Origin: CAYFTL01 sp964346145
GTDB lineage: Bacteria; Bacillota; Clostridia; Christensenellales; Aristaeellaceae
Assembly: GCA_964346145.1 (NCBI GenBank)
Contig: CAYFTL010000012.1
Coordinates: forward strand, 1-53,374
Reading direction: 5' to 3'
Length of the DNA stretch: 53,374 bases
Shown here: positions 49,686 to 53,374 of the stretch, one piece after another
Layout: each line of letters starts with the position of its first letter
Numbering within the stretch: the stretch's first letter is position 1
Program-made: the position numbers and the translations under genes
Notes under the pieces: generated by a model
The model's database searches: none
Told to the model about the DNA's origin: nothing
The model's input: the letters and a program-made list of their open reading frames with translations, nothing else

Positions 49686-49734
49686 AATTGCCGCGGAGCG
49701 GCACTGGTTTTATATTTTTAAGGAGGGTTTCTCG

Positions 49735-50682
49735 ATGGTATATGTAGGGATTGACTTGGGTGGAACCAATATTAAAGCGGGTGTCGTAGACGAGCAGGGC
49801 AATATTCTGTGCAAAGGCGATATCCAAACCAAAGTGGAACGCGGGCACGAGGCGGTCATTGAAGACATGGCGAAGCTGGCGCTTCGGGTCATTGAAAAGG
49901 GCGGCTTTACCTTGAATGACGTGCATTCCATAGGTATTGGCGTGCCGGGCATTCTGGACATAGAAACAGGGATAGTTCCCTTCTGTACCAACCTGGGCTG
50001 GCACGATGTGCCTTTGCGCGACTTGATGCGTAAATACATTGACAAGCCCGTGTTTGCCGACAATGATGCCACGGTGGCCGGCTTGGCCGAATCGGTAGCC
50101 GGCATCAGCAAAGGCGCTAAGAATAGCGTGTTCTTAACTTTGGGCACCGGGGTTGGCGGCGGCATAGTGATCGATGGCAAAATTTACAGCGGCAGCCACG
50201 GCGTCGGCTCCGAGCTCGGGCACACCATTATAGAGCTGGACGGTGAGTTGTGCACCTGCGGAAATCGCGGTTGCTGGGAGCGCTACGCGAGCGCCAGCGC
50301 ATTGGCGCGCATGGGACGCGAAGCGGCCAAAGGCAACGAACTTAGCGCGTTGTATCGCCATGTGGAGGGCAATTTGGAACGCATTTCAGCCAAGATGGTT
50401 ATCGATTATGCCAAACAAGGGGACCAAATGGCCTCCGAAGTGTTCCGCCGCTATGCATATCATTTGGCGGTGGGCATCATTTCGATCATTAACAGCTTGG
50501 ATCCGGAGATCATTGCACTGGGCGGCGGCGTAAGCGCGGCGGGCGAGTTCCTAGCTGAAGCGGTCCGCGAAGAGGTGGATAAACTGATCTTCTACAAGAG
50601 CATGCCCCACGCGCGCATTGAGATTGCCACATTGGGCAACGATGCGGGCATCATCGGCGCGGCCATGCTGGGCAGGATGTAA
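49735..50682 (+). CDS. glcK: ROK-family glucokinase
   Basis: The 315-residue protein has the ATP phosphate motif VGIDLGGTNIKAGVVDEQG (about 3-21), the ROK signature region ending in the zinc motif CTCGNRGCWERYAS, the catalytic FADNDATVA (Asp) and the sugar-binding GSELGHTIIE. It would phosphorylate glucose or a related hexose to the 6-phosphate. AAGGAGGG precedes the ATG at 49735. It is cotranscribed with hprK, tying sugar entry to catabolite control, and the Nudix gene begins 2 bases after its stop. Confidence 0.92.
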   Translation: MVYVGIDLGGTNIKAGVVDEQGNILCKGDIQTKVERGHEAVIEDMAKLALRVIEKGGFTLNDVHSIGIGVPGILDIETGIVPFCTNLGWHDVPLRDLMRKYIDKPVFADNDATVAGLAESVAGISKGAKNSVFLTLGTGVGGGIVIDGKIYSGSHGVGSELGHTIIELDGELCTCGNRGCWERYASASALARMGREAAKGNELSALYRHVEGNLERISAKMVIDYAKQGDQMASEVFRRYAYHLAVGIISIINSLDPEIIALGGGVSAAGEFLAEAVREEVDKLIFYKSMPHARIEIATLGNDAGIIGAAMLGRM

Positions 50683-50684
50683 AA

Positions 50685-51110
50685 ATGGATGTTAACTGGG
50701 AAAAATCCTGCGGCGCGGTGGTATACCGTGTTCGGGAGAGCCAACTGCAGGTTTTGTTGCTTCAGCACAACGCAGGCCACTGGGCCTTTCCCAAGGGCCA
50801 TGTGGAAAACGATGAAACCGAAGCTCAGACGGCAACCCGGGAGATTTGGGAAGAGACCGGGCTTTGTGCCAAGGTGGACGAACGTTTTCGCTTTGAAACC
50901 GAGTTTTTGCCAAAGCCCCAGACCATGAAGCGTGTGGTTTGCTTTGTGGCCTGCGCATCGTCGGGGGAGGAGCGCCCTTTGCTGTCGGAAGTGCAGCGGT
51001 TGCGCTGGTGCACGCCGGCGGACGCCTTGCAGTTGATTACCTATGAAAACGACAAGGATTTGCTGCGACAAGCGGTAGAATACCTGAATACGAAGGAAAA
51101 TTGGCTATAA
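50685..51110 (+). CDS. Nudix hydrolase (Ap4A/dinucleotide polyphosphatase-like)
   Basis: The 141-residue protein has a complete Nudix box, G-x5-E-x7-REIWEETGL (about 38-60). The N-terminal CGAVVYRV and WAFPKGHVE are typical of the bacterial diadenosine-tetraphosphatase (MutT/Ap4A) group. It hydrolyses a nucleoside diphosphate linked to another moiety, exact substrate unknown. The start codon lies 2 bases after the glucokinase stop. It is the last gene before the terminator. Confidence 0.9.
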   Translation: MDVNWEKSCGAVVYRVRESQLQVLLLQHNAGHWAFPKGHVENDETEAQTATREIWEETGLCAKVDERFRFETEFLPKPQTMKRVVCFVACASSGEERPLLSEVQRLRWCTPADALQLITYENDKDLLRQAVEYLNTKENWL

Positions 51111-51146
51111 AACAGAGGTGAACGGTATTCCGTTCGCCTCTGTTTT
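51109..51146. terminator. Bidirectional terminator
   Basis: AAAACAGAGGTGAACGG / CCGTTCGCCTCTGTTTT with a TATT loop, between the convergent Nudix and CorA genes. Confidence 0.9.
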
Positions 51147-51150
51147 AATT

Positions 51151-52095
51151 TCATAAAAGCTTTGCCCGCTTTAATAAAATGAAGGTAATTACGATAATCA
51201 ATGCAATGATTCCCAAAACGATAAAGTAGCCATGGGGATTTTGCAGTTCGGGCATATTGCTGAAATTCATCCCGTACAGGCCGGTGATTACCGTGATGGG
51301 CGTGGCAAAGGCGGTGAAGATGGTGAGCTTGCCGATTATATCGTTGGTGCGGGCGCTCATGTTGCTGTCATACAGATCCATCAAATGTTCGCAGGCCCTA
51401 TAAATATCGACCGAGTATTCGTACAGCTTGTTGATTCTGGAATCCAGATTGTGTAGATAGCGCACATATAGGGGTGGCACCAATCCGTTGTCGTTGAGCA
51501 ACAGTTGATCACCCACATACAACAGCTGCCGGTTTCGTTTGTTGATGTGGAAACAAGTGTTTCGGATTTCCACAATTTGGGCGAGCTCGAACTGCTCGGA
51601 ATTATCGACGATCTGGTCTTCCATGTCAAAAAGTTGTGATTCGTATGTGCTTAGGGATTCGAACATGTTGCTGAATGCACGGTTGAGCAGCTGGTAGTAC
51701 ACAAATGGCAGGGGAATGCGCCCTTCATATTCGCTTAAAAAAGAGCTGTAGAATTTGTCGATAAAGGAAGTGTGCAGGACTCCATCGCCAGAGGATAGGA
51801 AAAATAACATATTCTCAATGGACAACAGTGCAAAGTTTTCAAAGACAAAATTTTTGCCGTGTAGCTCATAGTATATGAAGCTAAGGAAATCCATTCCCGG
51901 GTGAGATTCAAAGCGTATGTCCTCTTGGAGCTTTCCGGGTTGGAGCTTGTGGTATAAAATGCTGGAAAAGGTGGGGGGAAGAACGGAAAGCTCGATTAGC
52001 TCCTGAGGTGTGCATGCGATAAAGGAATGATGATTCTTTGGCAAATCATCAAAGCCGGGCTTAATGGAGTTGTCGTCAAGGTCAAAAATTTTCAT
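51151..52095 (-). CDS. corA: CorA-family magnesium/cobalt transporter
   Basis: The 314-residue protein has the long N-terminal cytoplasmic domain of CorA and two C-terminal helices. The pore motif is intact as TGLYGMNFSNMPEL (about 273-286), followed by the last helix YFIVLGIIALIIVITFILL. CorA channels admit Mg2+ (also Co2+, Ni2+) as pentamers. An AGGAGG-type site precedes the ATG. It is monocistronic. Confidence 0.93.
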   Translation of the reverse strand: MKIFDLDDNSIKPGFDDLPKNHHSFIACTPQELIELSVLPPTFSSILYHKLQPGKLQEDIRFESHPGMDFLSFIYYELHGKNFVFENFALLSIENMLFFLSSGDGVLHTSFIDKFYSSFLSEYEGRIPLPFVYYQLLNRAFSNMFESLSTYESQLFDMEDQIVDNSEQFELAQIVEIRNTCFHINKRNRQLLYVGDQLLLNDNGLVPPLYVRYLHNLDSRINKLYEYSVDIYRACEHLMDLYDSNMSARTNDIIGKLTIFTAFATPITVITGLYGMNFSNMPELQNPHGYFIVLGIIALIIVITFILLKRAKLL

Positions 52096-52239
52096 AAGAA
52101 CTCCTCCTGGTTAAGAAGCTTTTGCTTTATTGTAGCACAAGGGCGGCAAAAAGGCACAGACAAAGCGTTCGATTTGAGGGATGCACATGCATCGACGATT
52201 CCGATGGGGGCGCTGTGTGGATCGGCGAATGCAACTTAT

Positions 52240-52269
52240 TTGGAGTGCGCGCGTCATTTATGATATAAT
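52240..52269 (+). promoter_or_regulatory. Promoter of the glycosyltransferase gene
   Basis: TTGGAG (52240-52245), 18-bp spacer, TATAAT (52264-52269), 25 bases before the start codon. Confidence 0.7.
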
Positions 52270-52294
52270 AAATCGGAAATAAAGGAGTGAGCCT

Positions 52295-53242
52295 ATGAAA
52301 GTACCGGTTTTGTATACGGTTGTGCCTTGCTACAATGAGCAAGAGGTTTTACCTGAAACCAGCAAACGGCTCCTTGCGCTGTACAAAGATTTAATCGATT
52401 CGGAGCGGATAGATCCGGCCAGCCGGATTACCTTGGTAGACGACGGCAGCAAGGATGCCACCTGGGCAATGTTGGCCGAGTTGGCCAAAAAGCATGAGCA
52501 CATTGAGGCGATCAAGCTTGCCCACAATGTGGGACACCAAAATGCGCTGTGGGCCGGCATGATGAGCGTGCGCGACCGGGCTGATGCGGTGATCACCATC
52601 GACGCCGATTTGCAGGATGACCCCAACGCGATATACGGATTTTTGGATGAATATCACAACGGGGCCGAGATCGTATACGGAGTGCGCTCCAAGCGGGACA
52701 CCGACACTGCCTTTAAGCGCACCACGGCCCGCGCCTATTACCGGTTTATGTCGATGATGGGTGTCGATTTGATGTACGACCACGCCGACTACAGGCTGCT
52801 GGGCAGCAGGGCGCTTGAAGCCCTTTCCCAATTTGGAGAAGTGAATTTGTTCTTGCGGGGTATGGTGCCGTTGTTGGGTTTTCAAACGGCTACGGTGTAT
52901 TACGAACGGGCCGAGCGTTTTGCCGGTGAAAGCAAATACCCGCTAAAGAAGATGGTCTCTTTTGCACTGGAAGGCATTACTTCCTTTAGCATCAAACCCA
53001 TTCGCTGGGTGTTGATTTTGGGCGTGATTTTTTCGCTATTGGCTTTGCTGATGGGCATATATGCTGTGGTCGCCCATTTTGCGGGCAGCACGGTGCCCGG
53101 ATGGAGTTCTATCATGGTCTCCATTTGGTTCATCGGAGGTGTACAGCTTATAGCGCTGGGCCTGATTGGCGAATATATAGGAAAGCTGTATGTGGAGAGC
53201 AAACACAGGCCCAGATTCATCATCGAAGAATACGAAAAATAG
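52295..53242 (+). CDS. GT2-family polyprenyl-phosphate glycosyltransferase
   Basis: The 315-residue protein has an N-terminal GT2 catalytic domain (TVVPCYNEQEVLPET; the metal/UDP motif ITLVDDGSKDATW; DADLQDDP), and two C-terminal membrane helices (about 240-290, WVLILGVIFSLLALLMGIY and SIWFIGGVQLIALGLIGEY). This is the DPM1/GtrB layout: transfer of a sugar from a nucleotide to undecaprenyl phosphate on the inner face of the membrane. It serves cell-wall or surface glycosylation. GGAG precedes the ATG. Nothing recognisable follows in the last 132 bases of the window. Confidence 0.92.
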   Translation: MKVPVLYTVVPCYNEQEVLPETSKRLLALYKDLIDSERIDPASRITLVDDGSKDATWAMLAELAKKHEHIEAIKLAHNVGHQNALWAGMMSVRDRADAVITIDADLQDDPNAIYGFLDEYHNGAEIVYGVRSKRDTDTAFKRTTARAYYRFMSMMGVDLMYDHADYRLLGSRALEALSQFGEVNLFLRGMVPLLGFQTATVYYERAERFAGESKYPLKKMVSFALEGITSFSIKPIRWVLILGVIFSLLALLMGIYAVVAHFAGSTVPGWSSIMVSIWFIGGVQLIALGLIGEYIGKLYVESKHRPRFIIEEYEK

Positions 53243-53374
53243 CAAAACGAGCAAATACAGACCGAAGGTCTGATTTCGTCCTTGTGGCTTATTGACTATG
53301 AAAAAACGGAGCCGCTCCAAAGATCCTGCTTTCAAATCTATCGGGCAGCTCCGCCTGGAAGGACGGGCAGCGGA

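Noticed and set aside
1..53374. CRISPR array, insertion sequence, prophage or replication origin
   Set aside because: No regularly spaced repeats, transposase, phage structural gene or DnaA-box cluster was seen.

Overview
The window looks like chromosomal DNA from an anaerobic or microaerotolerant, mid-GC Firmicute of the class Clostridia (inference; the order cannot be fixed from sequence alone). Pointers are the strong AGGAGG-type ribosome binding sites, the HprK kinase with a Crh-like HPr, an ECF-transporter S component, YwlG, a Spo0B-type histidine kinase, and a hybrid-cluster-protein operon. Genes are dense, on both strands, in short operons bounded by clear hairpin terminators. No prophage, insertion sequence or CRISPR array was seen.

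Layout. 1-2.5 kb: tRNA-Leu(GAG), small and decayed genes. 2.5-6.1 kb: hcp-cupin-ferredoxin operon divergent from its likely Crp/Fnr regulator, with one 20-bp operator between them. 6.1-9.7 kb: orphan ABC exporter preceded by a tandem ~160-bp repeat with two tiny ORFs, a frameshifted secreted-protein gene and a methyltransferase. 9.8-11.3 kb: promoter, attenuator-like leader and rtcB. 11.4-16.8 kb: WG-repeat protein, GNAT, tRNA-Gln/Glu, HPr-like protein, double-VanW protein, CCA-adding enzyme. 16.9-23.3 kb: membrane proteins, catalase with a PerR-like regulator, HAD, MFS, ArsR-like regulator. 23.4-27.2 kb: AAC(3)-family enzyme, then an ECF sigma / anti-sigma (DUF4349) / SIMPL operon with an ECF-type promoter. 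27.3-36 kb: sugar metabolism (two Gfo/Idh/MocA dehydrogenases, xylose-isomerase-like enzyme, FucI, GH127) plus TrmH-type methylase, YwlG and a DsrE-like protein. 36.2-40.4 kb: GNAT and methyltransferase behind a leader-peptide attenuator, cytidine-deaminase-like enzyme, aldo/keto reductase, GatD-like dehydrogenase. 40.7-53.4 kb: BrnQ, double-domain PPK2, ECF S component, histidine kinase, EamA, MFS, HAD-hprK-ROK kinase-Nudix operon, CorA, GT2 glycosyltransferase.

How the parts fit. Three themes recur: nitrosative/oxidative defence (hcp with its regulator, katA-perR), carbon catabolite control with sugar catabolism (HPr-like protein, HprK, ROK glucokinase, FucI, GH127), and RNA or translation quality control (rtcB, cca, TrmH-type, tRNAs). 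The most notable unlabelled structures are regulatory RNAs: a ribosome-mediated attenuator before the 37.6-kb methyltransferase, with leader peptide, antiterminator and terminator all visible, and a similarly built leader before rtcB. The single Fnr-type operator is placed to activate hcp at -41.5 and to repress the regulator gene.
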